This document shows, in pieces, positions 5,004 through 5,276 of a stretch of DNA of 5,276 nucleotides. The position numbers were made by a program, and so were the translations under genes. How positions within the stretch are numbered: the first letter of the stretch is position 1; each line of letters opens with the position of its first letter. The notes under the pieces are model-generated. The model ran no database searches, was not told the origin of the DNA, and saw nothing but the letters and a program-made list of their open reading frames with translations. The DNA lies in contig JADFWU010000099.1 in NCBI GenBank assembly GCA_015234045.1, positions 1 through 5,276 on the forward strand, read 5' to 3'. This stretch comes from Magnetococcales bacterium. GTDB lineage: Bacteria; Pseudomonadota; Magnetococcia; Magnetococcales; JADFWU01.

Positions 5004-5276
5004 ATGGATGATCTGGATATTGATGTGGCGCAACTCCGTCAAGTGCTTGAATCGCGTTTGGTGGAGTTGCGTGCTATCAACGATGTGGCGCGTGATTCAT
5101 GTAAGCCGGTCGAGTTGGATCAGACCTGTGTTGGCCGTCTTTCCAGGATGGATGCCATGCAGATGCAGGCCATGTCCAAGGAGACAGATCGGCGGCGTAA
5201 AATTGAGATTCAAAGAATTAAATCCGCTCTGAATCGTATTGATAGTGGTGATTTTGGCTACTGTGTTACCTGTGAT
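5004..5276 (+). CDS. Short TraR/DksA-family zinc-finger protein, 3' end outside window
   Basis: The 91 codons present read open to the right edge, so the gene is partial. The N-terminal half is a charged helical hairpin, followed by the start of the zinc-binding motif, FGYCVTCD at residues 84-91, giving the first Cys-x-x-Cys pair of the C4 zinc finger. VELDQTCVGRLSRMDAMQMQAM at about 36-57 and IKSALNRIDSGDFGYC are typical of the short (about 110-residue) TraR/DksA-like proteins found in many Proteobacteria. Such proteins bind the secondary channel of RNA polymerase and alter initiation, in DksA together with ppGpp. The ATG at 5004 is 2 bases after the lipoprotein stop with no good Shine-Dalgarno, which suggests translational coupling. 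An ATG at 5008 is in a different frame, giving a Trp/Arg-rich unrecognisable product, and is rejected. Family identity is strong; whether it works with ppGpp is unknown. Confidence 0.9.
   Translation, partial: MDDLDIDVAQLRQVLESRLVELRAINDVARDSCKPVELDQTCVGRLSRMDAMQMQAMSKETDRRRKIEIQRIKSALNRIDSGDFGYCVTCD

Noticed and set aside
5008-5232. Plus-strand 74-codon frame starting MIWILMWRNS
   Set aside because: It overlaps the TraR/DksA-like gene in another frame. The product is Trp/Arg/Cys-rich and unrecognisable, while the frame from 5004 gives a clear family match.

Overview
The window holds five complete genes and one gene cut by the right edge, all on the + strand. They are a YicC/YloC-family protein, guanylate kinase (gmk), the RNA polymerase omega subunit (rpoZ), a long RelA/SpoT-family alarmone synthetase, a small lipoprotein, and the N-terminal 91 codons of a short TraR/DksA-type zinc-finger protein. 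I see no tRNA, rRNA, CRISPR array, insertion sequence or other mobile element, and no convincing minus-strand gene.

The order yicC-gmk-rpoZ-rel, the moderate GC content and the type of TraR/DksA protein suggest a Gram-negative bacterium. The Desulfuromonadales/Geobacterales (former Deltaproteobacteria) fit best. This placement is an inference from family resemblance and gene order, not from a database search.

Layout: bases 1-119 are a leader with a possible weak promoter and a small dyad. yicC (120-1016) and gmk (best start 1045) are almost contiguous and probably co-transcribed. A 128-base gap with a short hairpin leads to rpoZ (1800-2261), whose product has a normal omega core and an unusual K/E/A-rich tail of about 83 residues. 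A 209-base gap, with a possible promoter and two tandem hairpins, precedes the GTG-started rel gene (2471-4591). A 146-base gap, with the most promising promoter-like sequence in the window and a 9-bp hairpin, precedes the lipoprotein gene (4738-5001). The TraR/DksA-like gene starts 2 bases after the lipoprotein stop.

Four of the genes meet in (p)ppGpp biology. Gmk makes GDP on the way to GTP, which Rel uses. Rel makes (p)ppGpp. Omega keeps the MARVT N-terminus that forms part of ppGpp site 1 on RNA polymerase in E. coli. DksA/TraR-family proteins act in the RNA polymerase secondary channel, where DksA forms ppGpp site 2. The most notable observation is that the Rel protein keeps an apparently intact synthetase domain but has lost the hydrolase signature residues (HD, ED and the later LADR-type Asp). 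It therefore looks synthetase-only, while its xFKD motif resembles that of bifunctional Rel enzymes. No wholly new system is evident. The better leads are this domain decay, the omega tail, the structured rel leader and the lipoprotein/TraR pair.
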